Assembly (NCBI GenBank): GCA_013396755.1
Contig: VWZF01005682.1
Coordinates: forward strand, 368,050-432,049
Origin: Sclerurus mexicanus
Lineage: Eukaryota > Chordata > Aves > Passeriformes > Furnariidae
Reading direction: 5' to 3'
DNA: 64,000 bases
A model generated the notes under the pieces. That model did no database searches. It was not told the origin of the DNA and saw only the letters and a list, made by a program, of their open reading frames with translations. The translations under genes were made by a program, and so were the position numbers. Shown here one piece after another: positions 12,201 to 23,246 of the stretch (position 1 is its first letter; every line of letters starts with the position of its first letter).

Positions 12201-15200
12201 TTATGCTGAGTACAGGAGTCCTTGTATCCTGTTCCATCTTTTTGCAGTGTAGCTCTCTCAGATATGCTCCTCGTTGCTTTTATCAGCAGGACATGCTGAT
12301 AGGCTGTGATGTGCCCCTAACTTGAGACTTTTGCAATCTTCAAAGTAGGAGATATCTCCCAAAGGGAAAAAAAGATGTTTAATTATTTCTTTGCTAATGG
12401 AAATAAAGCAAATTCCTGGACTCCTGAAATTCACTGAAAGTTGTCTCTGGATAAACTGTGCACCAAGCAAGTGGTGTTAATCAGAGCTAGGAAAAACATA
12501 AAAGTCTCTTCAAACACCTCCAGGGACTTGGTGGGTACTCTCTAATGTTGACATTAATCTCCTCTAAATGTATTTGTGAGCAATAAGAAAGCTCTGCTGT
12601 CTGTTGTGGTCCTTAAGATTTAGCTGTTTCTAAACACTGTTGGCTTTCTTCATGCTCCCCATACAAGTTGAGGGGATGTCATGAATACTGATGTTGTGGT
12701 ACAATTTTCTGAACATTAGCCACTTTCATAAAGCTTTAATTATTTTGCACTCAGAATCTGTAGACTTACTTAGATACTGCCATGACGTTTTAGACGCAAG
12801 TTTAGGCTTGCATAATGCAGTTGAGAGGAGAGAGGGAGAGTACCCTGGGCATCTCTGGGTTTCCACCCATGTGCCTGAGTACACCTGTCTCTCCATGATG
12901 CATCCACTTTTGGGCTGAGACTGGTTTGGGAAGCTGTGCCCAGGCCAGCAGCAGTAGCACAGGTGAGGCTGCTGGGTCGCTCTGTTAGCCCACTGGAAGC
13001 AAAGGATATGACAGTGACATTGGGATAGGGAGCCCCAGGTTTGTCTGGATGTCTCAGTGATCCTTTTTCCTTGAGAATGGATGACCCAGGCAGGCAAGAT
13101 GACAAGGGACATAATGAGGAAGGGTTGTCTGGTTTGGAAATGCTACAGTGAAGCTTTGAAACAGCTACCTTTTATTTAAGGCAGTATGAAGCCCAGGGGA
13201 GCCGGGTTCCCACTTATCCTTTTCACAGGCTTTCTGTGTAGCGTTGAGTTGACCATATGGGGTATTTCACTGCCTTAACTCTAACACATGAAACCATTTT
13301 ACTAGCTCCTGTACTGCCCACCACCTGAAGATCTACAGTCCCTCCAAAACTTGCCACTTCTGGCCCCCCCCCAAGCTAGCATGCGTGCAAAACCACTTGT
13401 ACACGTTGGCTTGAAATTAAGTCATATTAAATAGGTGACATGGATGCACACTTGCATACTAATAATGCAGTGTAACTTGAAGGCTGCATCCCTAAAATGC
13501 ATACATATTCATCTGTTAGTCATATAATCCAGTTTATTTTTATCTAATAGATGGGTAAGATAAAAGTAAATTGTATGTTTTAATCAAGGGTGAGACAATT
13601 GTCTAGGCAGTTGTCTTTTGCATGTTGTCTCTGAATTTCCCCCCCTTTTTTTTCTTTTGAGTATGTTTAAATGAAAGGAGAGATAAGTTTACATTTTTAT
13701 TTATAGACTTGAAAAAGTACAGGGAGGAATTATATATTTCACTTCATCTTTAGTAAATATCAAATATGCTGTGTACTAATGAGCCTTCCAATCTTGTGTC
13801 CAGGAAAATGCACACTTCTTTGTTGCAGACATGATTATAGCATCATTAGAAAAAATGAAATGTAATATTTTAAGTCAACAAGCAGAGTCCTGGGGTGTGG
13901 AAGAAACAAGTGGATCAGATGGCAGCTATCACACTGATTCGGAGTTATATTCTTACCCTGCAGTGAAGAAGTCTGATTCTTCCGTTGCTTCTTCAGACAG
14001 CGGTTATGAAGGCAAGTTACTTAGTCTAGGGTGTAACCTTGTCTGAAAGCCTTTGCTGTTTGTTTTTGTGCAAGAAAATACTAAACTGATTGGGGCATTG
14101 CATGGAACTAAATCCTCTGCTAACTACTCTGAGTCTCTGGAGAACTGTATCCCTTGAGGATCATTCTATCACAAAAGCTTTTCCTGTGAGTCAAATACTT
14201 TCTTTTGAATGCTCACATCTATGTTTTATTTATTATAATTATTTTATATGTTTAAAAGAAAATGTAAGGTTCAAGGGCCACATGCCAAGCATGACTCTCC
14301 AAAGAGAGTGCCTGTAGTTGGCTAATTGTCTCTCTGCTTAAATCCTTTTTTTAAGGATTTGCAGCTTTGCTTTTTCCTTCTGTTTGCTTCTGCAGTATGC
14401 AGATCAGGCCATCCGATTAGTTTGAGTGAGATTGCCCAGAGTATTCATTCACATAGAGATTGAGGCAAGGTAATAAATGCTCCTGGCACTATAACGCTTG
14501 AGTCAGCATACACGTTCTTAAGTAGATTTTAGTCTCTTGAGTAATATGGATCTTAGTGATGGATCATAAGTCTAAAGTCTAAATTATGTAACTTCTGTGG
14601 AAAAATGAATGGTGTACTTACCCATGAGAAGGGAAGAGACCACTGATAGTATAAAAGATTTTAGTTTATGACTAGAAGCTTCCTGCTGAGAAACTGAGGG
14701 ATATACTGTATAACAGACTCCCAAGAATTGGCTTTCTCTGTGTACGTATAAAAGTAAATAATGAAAATTCCTCTGTAAATATAGTCTGTGTGCTAAAGTT
14801 TTCCTAAGCAATGAAAAATATCAATATAATTGCAGATACTTATACGCTGGAAAAATTTAACTGATGTTGTCTTTGTTCTGGACAGGCTGTGCTTTGTTGC
14901 CAGTCAGCTCCCCAGTGCATCTATCATCACATCATGAACTTACCAGATTTCGTTGCCACAGTGACTCAGAGGATGAATATGTAATTATTGGTAAGACTTT
15001 AAAATTGTAACTGCTGAAACAGATTTATTGTTCAGCTGCATCTATTCCATTGTTTGGGAATTCCATTGACATAGTAGATATTATAGTAGGAGAAATAACA
15101 TGAGAAAATGGAAACAGCGATGTATGTGTGGCGCCTTATTAGAACACATGCAGAAACACCAGAATGGTGCAGGATTTCCTTTCTAGAAAAGAACAGCTTT

Positions 15201-18200
15201 CATGGTTCGAGAGTGTGGTGGGCTGACCCTGGCTAGACACCAGGTGACCACCAAACCACTCTGTCCCTCCCCTCCTCCACTGGAAAGAGGAGAGAAAATA
15301 TAAGGAAAGACTTCTGGGTTGGTAAGCACAGGGAGAGATCATTCCCTAATTACTGTCACAGGCAAAACAGCGTCAGCTTGTGGAAATTAGTTCAATTTAT
15401 TGCAAATCAAATCAGAGTAGGATAGTAAGAAATAAAACCAAATTTCAAAGCACCTTCCCCCTACTCCTCCCTTTTTCCTGGGATAAACTTCACGCCTGAT
15501 TACCTCCTGGGGTTTCCCACAGGTTCTGCCAGGAGCCTACTGCAGCATGGGCATCCCTCTGGGTCACAACTTTCTTCCAGCATCCATCTGTCCCAGCATG
15601 GGCTCCTGCAGGGGCTACAGGTGGATCTCTGCTCCCCTGTTGACCTCCATGGGCTGCAGAGTCACAGCTGCCTCACCATGGGCTGCACCATGGGATGCAG
15701 GGGAACCTCAGCTCTGGCTCTTTGGAGCACCTCCTGCCCTTTCTTCTTCACTGACTTTGGGGTCTGCAGAGCTGTTGCTCTCACATTCTCACACCTCTCT
15801 TCAGCTGCAACTGTACAGGTTCTTTTCCCCCCCCACCTTAACTCACATGTAATGCCACCACTATGGCCTTGGCCAGCAGTGGGTTCATCTTGGAGCTGGC
15901 TGGAATTGGCTCTGTCAGACATAGGGGAAACTTCTGGCAGGTTCTCACACTGGTAGCCCTCCTCTACCAAAATTTTGCCATGCAAACCCAACAGAGGGAC
16001 TGAAGTTATGACTAAGGGTTAAGTCCAAGGAATATGGGTGAGAAAAGTGTGAACCTGACACAGCCTCAGCCAACTATAGCAACATTGTTTGAGAGAATTT
16101 AGGACATGATAATTTCCTAATTAAACAGGTTGGCTAGGTTTTAGGCAGCCCTCCTGCTTCAGGACTAGAGCAAAATGTTGCTGTTCCCTTTGCTGTGCTT
16201 TGCTTCTCTTCAGGATATCCTGATTTTTTTCTTTGGTTGGCTTCTTGGTTTAACACAGACAGAAATAGAAACCCTTAAAAAGCAGCCTGTGCAACATTTA
16301 ACCTCTGTTTTATTTTTTCACTAGGAATTTTGTTGCTGTCTTTGGGTGTGGAGGTTTATTTTTTCACCTCTTCTTTCCCTGATCTAAGAATGAAGAACAA
16401 GCTCCCTGCATTTCTAGTAGCAGGAGTTACTCTGAGTTGTATGAATGTGGGGACATTTGTCTTGAGAGCAATAAGCATGGCCAAAACTAAAGCTACCAGT
16501 GTGAATACCTTATTGGCATAAGCATATTGTGTCTATAAATGAAGAAGTGTGTGCCTTAATTCCATTCATCTCACCTATTATTAACTTGTTTATAGTATTA
16601 GCTGGTATGTTTGTGATCAGTGTCTCCAAATATCTGTCAGTGTCCATGAAAATTAATGTGCACTCTTTTGGCTCTTTATATTATTACTTATATTAAGTAC
16701 CTTCTTGCTAGACCTTGACCAGCAGGCACTTTCTTTCCTTAGGACCTCTGCTCTTGAAGGGAGGCTGATGGTGATGGTAGGATGCATAGGTGTTAGGGAG
16801 TATTCTTCATTTGCCAATGCTAGAGATACGCAAAGGAGATAAGACTCCTTATGCCTGTTCTACAACTAGGGCTGTGGTTATTTCCTGCATCCAGCTGGAG
16901 TGTTGTAAGAATGAATATATTTTAAACTAACACTGTGGTAACACAGGAGGTAGATTTAAAACAGTGCTGAGTCACAGAAGCTTTGTTTCTTAGATGGCTT
17001 GATAATTTTTTTTCCTTTACCACAGAACTTGAAGACCTTGAAAATCTGTCTGTTGCTCCAGATAAAAGGTGTGTATCTCTATTATAATCCCCGGTGGCAC
17101 TACCTTTTCTGATGGAACATCTTTCTGGTGGTTCTTCTGGCTAGGGCAGGGAAAGGTGTGGGAGTAGTAAAGTTGGCCCTCCCAAGGAGGGGGAAGGAAT
17201 GCTGCTTGACAGCAAGTGTCTCTGGCACTTGGCTTAGCAGAGTATTTCTCTGGTCCCTGAGGCTTGCTGGAGGGTGATGTCTCTTTGTGTGGCTCTTTGA
17301 GAGCCTGGGTGTATCAAAGAAAAAGGGTAGGAATGAAGGGATGGGAGAAAACTTCAGGGATGTAGAAGAGGCAGTGGAGATGCTAATGACATGCTGCTAT
17401 TTTTCATTGACTGTATTTCTTAACTTTCAGATCATCTTTTGAACCAGGCAGCAATTCTGCTGAAGCAACTGCCCAGGAGTTGTGCAGAGCTTTCAGAAAG
17501 TACTGGTTGCAGACAGACTCTGCAGTTCAGCTGTCTGGTTGCCTGAGCTCGTCTAAGCAGAGAGTGAGTCTGATCTGAAAACAACAAGCTCTTTATTCAG
17601 TTCCCCAAATAATCATTGTCTCACTGCAGCTGCTTCCCTGCTAGGAAAAGGGGGAAGCTACATTAAAAAGAAAAGCAAAACCAAAAAAACCCAAAACCAA
17701 ATATAGATGAGTGCTTATTGCTTATTAGTTCACTTTAGACAAATTTTTAGAAAATGTCTTCTCTTTAGCAGTTTTCAGCACATTTAAGACATGGAGTTGT
17801 GAACAATCAGGATGTGCTTTCTTCTGGGACTGATAAGAGGGACTTTAACTGAGAGAGGGGGGACTACATGCAGGTGAAAAACTGAACTTTAAAATCCTGG
17901 AGTATAAATGGAGATAAAAATCTCCCATAGTATTTTAACATATGAGCAGTTGATGGGCTGATCATCTTCATAAGTTTGTCTTTCCCAATAGTCTGTGCTG
18001 AAAGAAGAGATTCCAAAAGAACTTGAGTCCAGTTTGAATTTGGCTGAAGAAATAAAGATCATATCCAAATTAAGAGGATCTTCAGGCTGGTCCCCACCAA
18101 GATCACAGATTATATTTAATATTCATCCTTCGGTCAAGTAAGTTTGGTGGGATCTGAGCATTGTCATTTAGTATAGCAATGGGGAAGTTGATAGAAGGAG

Positions 18201-21200
18201 CTTGGGTGATCAAGAGATCCTAAGGTTAGAGCTATTTCATTTCACAACCTTAGAAGGCATCGTTTTCCCTGTGTTGGCACATCCTGATTAACGTGGCACA
18301 TGCACTTCTGCATGTGATAATACATGTAACTTTCTGGTGTTAGTGGCAGCACACTTAGATGGCTCCTAAAAATTTTTGTTTGTGACTCTACCTGATGAAT
18401 ATTCTTGACTTTCCCCACTTCCCTGCTAATATTTTATGGATGGTAGGTTTTCAGAAAGCAGGGAGGAAAACAGACCGTGTTTGGGGACATTGGTGTCTCA
18501 CTCTATACAAAGTGCTGTGAAGTGCACACGGTAGGAAAGCTGGCTAATCCCTGTGTTGCTGCAGGTTTGGTTGCTTTCTCAATTGCAGGGGTGGATTTTG
18601 CCCTCTCCCAACTCCTTGATATGCATGCCACCTTAAGAAATGGAAAATAATTTAACTCTTTCAGCAAGGCATAGTTGATGATACATTCTCCACAGAATAG
18701 TTTAGAACTCCCACTAAAACAATAATCTGCATCGCCTTACAGAATCCCCTACTTCATGTGAAGGAGTAGGAGTCAGCTCCTAAGCTGGGACATTTTCATG
18801 CCAGTGTAGCTCTTTTGTGCTTTGGAAGAATGTTAACTAAAACTGTGTTTTGGGTGCTAAAAGGTCTAACTATTTTCCTCTGTATACAGGAGAGATGTAG
18901 TGGTGGCTGCTCAGAACTTCACGTGTGTTGGTTGTGGAACCCCAATAGAAAGCAGTAAGTATTACCAAAAGTGGAAAAAAACCCTCTAATAAGTGCATTA
19001 CTAGTAATCAGACTACAATCTTCGCCAACATAGCTGTACCACAATTGTAAAATTATCTGAGCTAGAAAAATATCTCATTGTTGAATGTGCCTGCAATAGT
19101 AAAACAGACAGTGGAATCTTTCCAGTGTCTGGAATTTCTCACTGTGGACAGAATACAATACTTGATAGATGTTCTTCTCGTACACAATAAAAAATCGTGA
19201 CAGTCAACAACAAAACAGGAAAAACTATTAAAAAAATCAAGCTTCCAGACTGGAAAGTACTGGTTTTACATCTTCCAGTTGTTTCTTTCACTAATTCTTT
19301 CTCTGTGCCAATTTACACATTTCCAGAAGTCTGTTCTAAGAGACTTTATGCAAGCTTATGGAATGTGTAGTTTTGCTTTTTCGGGGTGTCTTTTTACAAC
19401 TTTCTGTTTCTTTAGATCTTGATTACAAAGTCCTACTTGATTTTTTTGCATTTGTGATACTTTGTGAGAACTGCTGGAAAGCACGATTATTTACAGATCT
19501 GACAAACAGACTTTACCTAAGAAATCTTTGAAGTGGCGCTCAAGACTCGTTCTGGGTCAGCTCACAAGAGCAGCATTTGGCCTGTAAAGTATCAACAATC
19601 TGTGACGGCACATTTATTTGAGCAAACCTGAGATGCTGTAATAGCTGGAAAAACCCCACAAACCTCTTTATATGAAAAAGTATTATACAAATGTGCCTCC
19701 AAAATTGTTGAAAGTGTTTTGCTCTGTGTTTTATCTTGTGTCTCTTCTGTGAGTAAAGCAACAGTGGTTTCTTTGAGATCTCATGGTGGTAATTATAATC
19801 AGTTCAGCAAATGTGGAAATGAGGAACGCTTTCTGTTCTAATGCAAAGTACAGAGATTGTGCATGTGTTTACCACAATAATAAAACCCCCTACTTAAAAA
19901 ACTAAAGATAAAAAAATCCCTTTCCCCTCACTCCAATAGATCTGAGTTATTAAGACAGAATAGGCATACAAGCAAGAGGTACGTCCCATAAAATTTCTAA
20001 ATCTAAATTTCCTATTTTAGAAATACTCAGTTTCATTGCTGTCTACCTGCAGAATATATCAGGAGACTTCGCTATTGTGACTACCTGGGGAAATACTTTT
20101 GTGACTGCTGCCACAGCTATGCCCAGTCTTCTATTCCTGCCCGAATACTTTCGAAGTGGGACTTCAAAAAATACTATGTATGCAACTTCTCCAAACATCT
20201 ACTGGACAGCATATGGCAGCACCCAATTTTCAATGTGGCCTGTATTAACAAAACCCTCTACACAAAAAGTAAAGAAATGGACAGGGTGAGGGTAAGTGTG
20301 GCTTTTTTTTTGATTAGGCATTTGTGAGTCTGAGATTTTTGGGAAAAACTCCTTAGGGCAGGATGTCCTTTGCTGTGTGTGTATGTGGGAAGGAGGAGAG
20401 TTGGTTTCTCTGGCTTGTCCCATCACCGCTTCTGGGACTTGTTCTCTTTAACCTCAGATGAAGGGGGTGAAGGGAAGAGCTTCCAACCTATGCCAGAGGT
20501 CTGTCTTCTTGTCTTTGACAGGTATTTCCTCATTGGTTTGGAGTTCTAGTTCATAGAGAGGAGTTGGGCTCCAGCAATAAATCTTTACCTCTGCCTGGTT
20601 TTTGACTGTTGCTAAGTTCTGGAAGTTTTGAATGACTCCTTAATTTTGTGGGCCATTAACGAAAACAGCTTTGGTTCATCTAAGGGCTGTACCTCCTACA
20701 GCTTGAGGAAGGGTGTTCTGCTGAGCCGTGTGCTCCCTTCTTGGCTGAGGAGACACTTACCTGTTCTTACACAGGTTTGGGTCTAGCATCTTGCTGTGCA
20801 GACAGGGAATCATTTGTAGCATTAGGATTAACATTAGCATTGCTTTACTTGTCAGGGAATAAAAATAGCCTTTGCCTGCCGTGCTCTTCTGTGCATTAGA
20901 AGATCCAGTTGTTTAATTCTATGCTAAATGTGAAGTTCTTATTTGTAGGTATGGTTTAATGTACTTGCAAGGGTTGCTGACTCAGATAGTGGTATTTCTC
21001 ATTTACGAATATGCAATTGCTTTAAATTTAAAATTTAAAAATTGTTTGACCTCTCCCCTTCATCTTTCAGGAGGCCCAAGAACAGCTTTTTCATTTAAAA
21101 AAGCTTTTGAAAACCTGCAGGTTTGGTGAAAGGTATGGACAGTGATTGTGCATGAAAAATAGCTTAGTAAAATGTATATGAGGTACTTATAGAGTCTTCT

Positions 21201-23246
21201 TCTCTAGAGGCATTTGAGTCCAGTTTTAAATAAGTTAATGTGATCATTAGAACAAATTTTAATAACGTATTTGCCTTCTATTGCACTGCAGATATTGAGT
21301 GAAGTGCAGGTTTTATTCGTAAAAGGTCAAAGATACTTACTTACCTCTCTGAGAATATCTTTAAAAAAGAGTTGGATTTTTTAAAATTAACAAATGTGTT
21401 CATCGATGGTTTAAAGATTTCTTCCAGAACTCTCTCATAATGCTAAATTCAGTTTATTCTATAAACATATTCAAATGAAAGTAGTAACCAAAAGTGATAA
21501 AGACCAAAACATGACCTTGCTTGTTGCTATAAATGAAAGATTTGTGGTGTTCACTTTCCCAAACTATGGGCATAGCTAATACCTAGACATGTGAATAATA
21601 AGACCTTCACTGCAGAATTGCTGACCTTTTTAAAACCAGACTTAAGCAAAATAAGCTTTAAAAATAGGTTCTGTTCTCTTTTTGACATAGACCTCTTTTA
21701 TGCATCAATTATGTATTGTTCACCAAAATTAAAAAGAAATGTATTTTTATCTCTTCTGTTCAACCACCTGTGATTCCATTACAGAAATAAGCATTGGGAT
21801 CCTCACTGTACCTTCTATCTACACCAGTGATATTTTAAAAGCAGGAGCTGTATTTTCAGTGTTTACCCGCTCAGAACAAGCACAGTTTCACCCAGTAGTG
21901 ACCTACATAGGATAAAACTTGTCAATGTTCTCTTTGCAAAAGAAAATAAGCCTAGCTTATTATATTACATACTATGTGGGATTTTGCCTACTGTTCCTGA
22001 GGTAGGAGAGAGCCCTTTACACATTATTTAAGAATTGCTGGGTTAACTGCCTATGGCCACTCCAATACCTGAAAAATGCACGTTTAAAGCAGATAGTTTG
22101 TTCTAAGTCCCAAACCCCAGCTTTTGTTAAAGTGATCTCAAACTGGGAGGGGAGATAGGATTTTGCATGAACTTGCCTTGTAAAATCCCTATGTGACTAG
22201 AGAAGTGAAAGAGGCTTATTCTTGAAATATCCTTGAGAAAACTTTTTGCAACTTGAATTGGGTTTCATTTTTTCCTTGCAGTGTACTGAAAGAATTTGAA
22301 CAGGTCCCCAGCCATCTGACAGAGGAGCTGCATCTCTTCTCACTGGATGATCTGGTGAAGATCAAACGAGGGCAGTTACTGCCCCTTCTTAAAGATATTT
22401 TGAAGAGCTCCATCTCCCATGTGGATGGCTGTGAGGTAAGGAAAAGCCAGGGCTTTTAATGTCCTTACAGCTGCTACTATGAGGAATATCCCCACTACCA
22501 TTCCCAAATAATTTTTTCTTAGATTTAAATTCAACCCTTTTGCTGTCGTTGTAGCTCTGTCAAGCGAAGGGGTTTATCTGTGAATTCTGTCAGAGCGCAG
22601 ACCTGCTCTTTCCATACCAGACTGCCAAATGTAAAAGGTGCACAGGTATGTTACAGAGTCGATGTTTTTCTTTCTTCCTTGGGGGAATTTTGATGTATGG
22701 ACTTACTTTGAACATTGAGAACTAGCTTCACTGAAAGTATGAAAACCTTCATGTACCTTTGGAAACCATGGACAGCATGTATCTTTGAAACACAGCCTGT
22801 GGCAGCTGTTTTGCATCAGTGAATTCAGAGAGCAAAACCAGGGATTTGCCTGAACATGATTATGCTTGCAGGGGTGGGCTATTTTTTTGGGTCTAGGCAT
22901 GTGGGAGGGCTGTTTTATCAGGTCTTGCCAGAATTCATTTGTAAATTATTGCAGAGGTGGTTGTTGTCTTGGCCCTACACTGCTTCTGTTTACTTTTGTA
23001 CTTGTAGAACATCATTCAAGGAACACAGCTATTGATTCACTTTTAATTTGTATGGGTTTTTTGTTTTGTGGTGTTTTTGAGTTTATTTTTTGGTTTTTTT
23101 TTGCCCTGAATGCTGTTCTGTATATATAAACAGAGTGCAAAACATGCTTTCACAAAGCATGTTTCAAGTCTGGAGGCTGCCCCAAATGTCTGCGGCTCTC
23201 TGCTCGGAGGACACTTTCAGAAGCTCTGTCACCGGTACCGCAGTGA
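5748..23246 (+). CDS. RUBCNL: RUBCNL (Pacer), Rubicon-family autophagy enhancer, 13 coding exons
   Basis: Pacer works at autophagosomes. Known family biology: it binds phosphoinositides, UVRAG-containing class III PI3-kinase, syntaxin 17 and the HOPS tethering complex. It promotes autophagosome maturation by opposing Rubicon. Spliced coding segments are 5748-6267, 10635-10720, 13804-14011, 14886-14990, 17026-17068, 17431-17563, 17992-18137, 18890-18954, 20053-20291, 21071-21132, 22282-22435, 22555-22645 and 23134-23246. They total 1965 nt, giving 654 aa plus TGA. The N-terminal half is Ser-rich and probably disordered, with an acidic Ser/Asp patch near residues 22-30. A well-conserved block, ENAHFFVADMII, begins at residue 203. 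The C-terminal Rubicon-homology domain has zinc-ligand clusters at C426/C429, C444/C452/C454/C455/H456, C586/C589/C596/C599 and C613 to C636. Residue order and landmarks match human RUBCNL as I recall it, and not RUBCN: there is no RUN domain. The start is chosen because VEQWE at residue 11 aligns with human VEPWE at residue 13. Confidence 0.95.
7113..7293 (+). mobile_element. CR1 LINE 3' fragment
   Basis: The segment follows the CR1 3' terminal region: the GGTGAGGCACTG-like start, the GTTGTGGATGCCCC block, a CCCATGGCAGG block, and the AAGGTCCCTTCCAACCCAAAC block. It ends in ATTCTACGATGAT. Only the last 180 bp or so of the element is recognisable. Confidence 0.9.
9705..9850 (-). mobile_element. 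CR1 LINE remnant, antisense
   Basis: On the + strand this reads as a diverged reverse complement of a CR1 3' end. It has AATCATAAGATACACTG at the left, GGATCATTGAGTCTAACTC in the middle, and TGTGCCTGAGAGAGCATTA at the right. The matches are spaced as in CR1 subfamilies but are diverged, so the edges are approximate. Confidence 0.7.
10635..10720 (+). CDS. RUBCNL: RUBCNL coding exon 2
   Basis: The acceptor TACCCACAG ends at 10634 and the donor is AAG/GTGAGG after 10720. It is 86 bp, phase 1 in and phase 0 out. It encodes residues about 174-202 and ends MLPEDVEK, which matches VLPVDVEK just before the ENAHF block in the human protein. This short exon is easy to miss but is required to fix the phase between exons 1 and 3. 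Confidence 0.88.
10721..13803 (+). other. RUBCNL intron 2
   Basis: A GT-AG intron, phase 0, of 3083 bp. I see no clear mobile element or other coding segment in it. Confidence 0.85.
13804..14011 (+). CDS. RUBCNL: RUBCNL coding exon 3
   Basis: The acceptor is TGTCCAG at 13803. The exon is 208 bp, phase 0 in and phase 1 out. It opens with ENAHFFVADMIIASLEKMKC, the best-conserved block of the N-terminal half, then a Ser-rich segment ending SDSGYEG across the junction (human SSYSGYEG). The donor is AAG/GCAAGT, a GC donor. Reading through it would stop at a TGA about 10 codons later (14044-14046). Confidence 0.95.
14012..14885 (+). other. RUBCNL intron 3, GC-AG type
   Basis: The intron begins GCAAGT and ends GGACAG, 874 bp, phase 1. 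The GCAAGT context after AAG is the standard consensus for GC-AG introns. The SGYEG/CA protein junction is only recovered with this donor. Confidence 0.9.
14886..14990 (+). CDS. RUBCNL: RUBCNL coding exon 4
   Basis: Acceptor GGACAG at 14885; donor TTG/GTAAGA after 14990; 105 bp, phase 1 in and out. It encodes about residues 272-306. It starts CALLPVSSPV and ends in an acidic SDSEDEYVII stretch equivalent to human CDVDEFVIL. Confidence 0.93.
14991..17025 (+). other. RUBCNL intron 4 with LTR insertion
   Basis: A GT-AG intron, phase 1, of 2035 bp. A 780-bp solo LTR occupies 15214-15993. The remainder, including the open frame at 16330-16521, shows no recognisable domain. Confidence 0.9.
15214..15993 (-). 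mobile_element. Solo LTR of an endogenous retrovirus (ERVL-like), intronic
   Basis: The element begins TGTGGTGGGCTGACC and ends CAAACCCAACA, so it has TG...CA termini. It is flanked by GAGAG (15209-15213) and GAGGG (15994-15998), a 5-bp target duplication with one mismatch. It shares its layout with the copies at 23816 and 42374. The minus orientation is inferred from a reverse-strand AATAAA (15396-15401 on this strand reads TTTATT) at the same place in all three copies. No internal retroviral genes are present. The ERVL assignment rests on the 5-bp duplication and remembered similarity to a widespread bird LTR family. Confidence 0.85.
17026..17068 (+). CDS. RUBCNL: RUBCNL coding exon 5
   Basis: A 43-bp exon between a CCTTTACCACAG acceptor and an AAAAG/GTGTGT donor, phase 1 in and phase 2 out. 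It encodes ELEDLENLSVAPDK, matching the position of human ELGDFNDI. An Arg codon is split at the 3' junction. Confidence 0.88.
17431..17563 (+). CDS. RUBCNL: RUBCNL coding exon 6
   Basis: Acceptor TAACTTTCAG at 17430; donor AGA/GTGAGT after 17563; 133 bp, phase 2 in and phase 0 out. It encodes FEPGSNSAEATAQELCRAF, comparable to human YEPDFNSAELLAKELYRVF. Confidence 0.95.
17992..18137 (+). CDS. RUBCNL: RUBCNL coding exon 7
   Basis: Acceptor TTTCCCAATAG at 17991; donor CAA/GTAAGT after 18137; 146 bp, phase 0 in and phase 2 out. It encodes the start of the Rubicon-homology region, with WSPPRSQIIFNIHPSV equivalent to human WAPPRFQIIFNIHPPL. Confidence 0.96.
18890..18954 (+). CDS. RUBCNL: RUBCNL coding exon 8
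   Basis: Acceptor TGTATACAG at 18889; donor GCA/GTAAGT after 18954; 65 bp, phase 2 in and phase 1 out. It encodes RDVVVAAQNFTCVGCGTPIE, which carries the first CxxC zinc pair (C426, C429). Confidence 0.96.
18955..20052 (+). other. RUBCNL intron 8
   Basis: A GT-AG intron, phase 1, of 1098 bp. It contains an open segment at 19416-19531 with a phase-compatible acceptor and a downstream AATAAA (19879-19884), discussed as a possible alternative 3' exon. Confidence 0.85.
20053..20291 (+). CDS. RUBCNL: RUBCNL coding exon 9
   Basis: Acceptor TACCTGCAG at 20052; donor AGG/GTAAGT after 20291; 239 bp, phase 1 in and phase 0 out. It encodes the core of the Rubicon-homology domain: LRYCDYLGKYFCDCCHSYAQ, then IPARILSKWDFKKYYVCNFS and LLDSIWQHPIFN. 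A competing AGG/GTGAGG site ends 6 bp earlier, but using it would remove the VR of DRVRE, which is conserved as DRVKE. Confidence 0.96.
21071..21132 (+). CDS. RUBCNL: RUBCNL coding exon 10
   Basis: Acceptor CATCTTTCAG at 21070; donor AAAG/GTATGG after 21132; 62 bp, phase 0 in and phase 2 out. It encodes EAQEQLFHLKKLLKTCRFGE, nearly identical to the human segment. Confidence 0.96.
22282..22435 (+). CDS. RUBCNL: RUBCNL coding exon 11
   Basis: Acceptor TTTCCTTGCAG at 22281; donor GAG/GTAAGG after 22435; 154 bp, phase 2 in and phase 0 out. It encodes LKEFEQVPSHLTEELHLFSL and LLPLLKDILKSS, ending at the first Cys (C586) of the CELC zinc pair. PSHLTEELHLFSLDDL distinguishes it as a Rubicon-family protein. 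Confidence 0.97.
22555..22645 (+). CDS. RUBCNL: RUBCNL coding exon 12
   Basis: Acceptor GTCGTTGTAG at 22554; donor ACAG/GTATGT after 22645; 91 bp, phase 0 in and phase 1 out. It encodes LCQAKGFICEFCQSADLLFP and then CKRC. It supplies C589, C596, C599, C613 and C616 of the C-terminal zinc-binding module. The intron before it is only 119 bp. Confidence 0.97.
23134..23246 (+). CDS. RUBCNL: RUBCNL last coding exon (13)
   Basis: Acceptor TATAAACAG at 23133; phase 1 in; TGA stop at 23244-23246. It encodes ECKTCFHKACFKSGGCPKC, the final zinc cluster (C619, C622, H624, C627, C633, C636), and then LRLSARRTLSEAL. Human RUBCNL ends comparably with ARITARRKLLES, so the C-terminus is complete. Confidence 0.97.

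Noticed and set aside
16330..16521. 63-codon open frame with a hydrophobic segment in RUBCNL intron 4
   Set aside because: It is not needed for a continuous protein, since exons 4 and 5 join in phase without it. It has no counterpart in the remembered human sequence.
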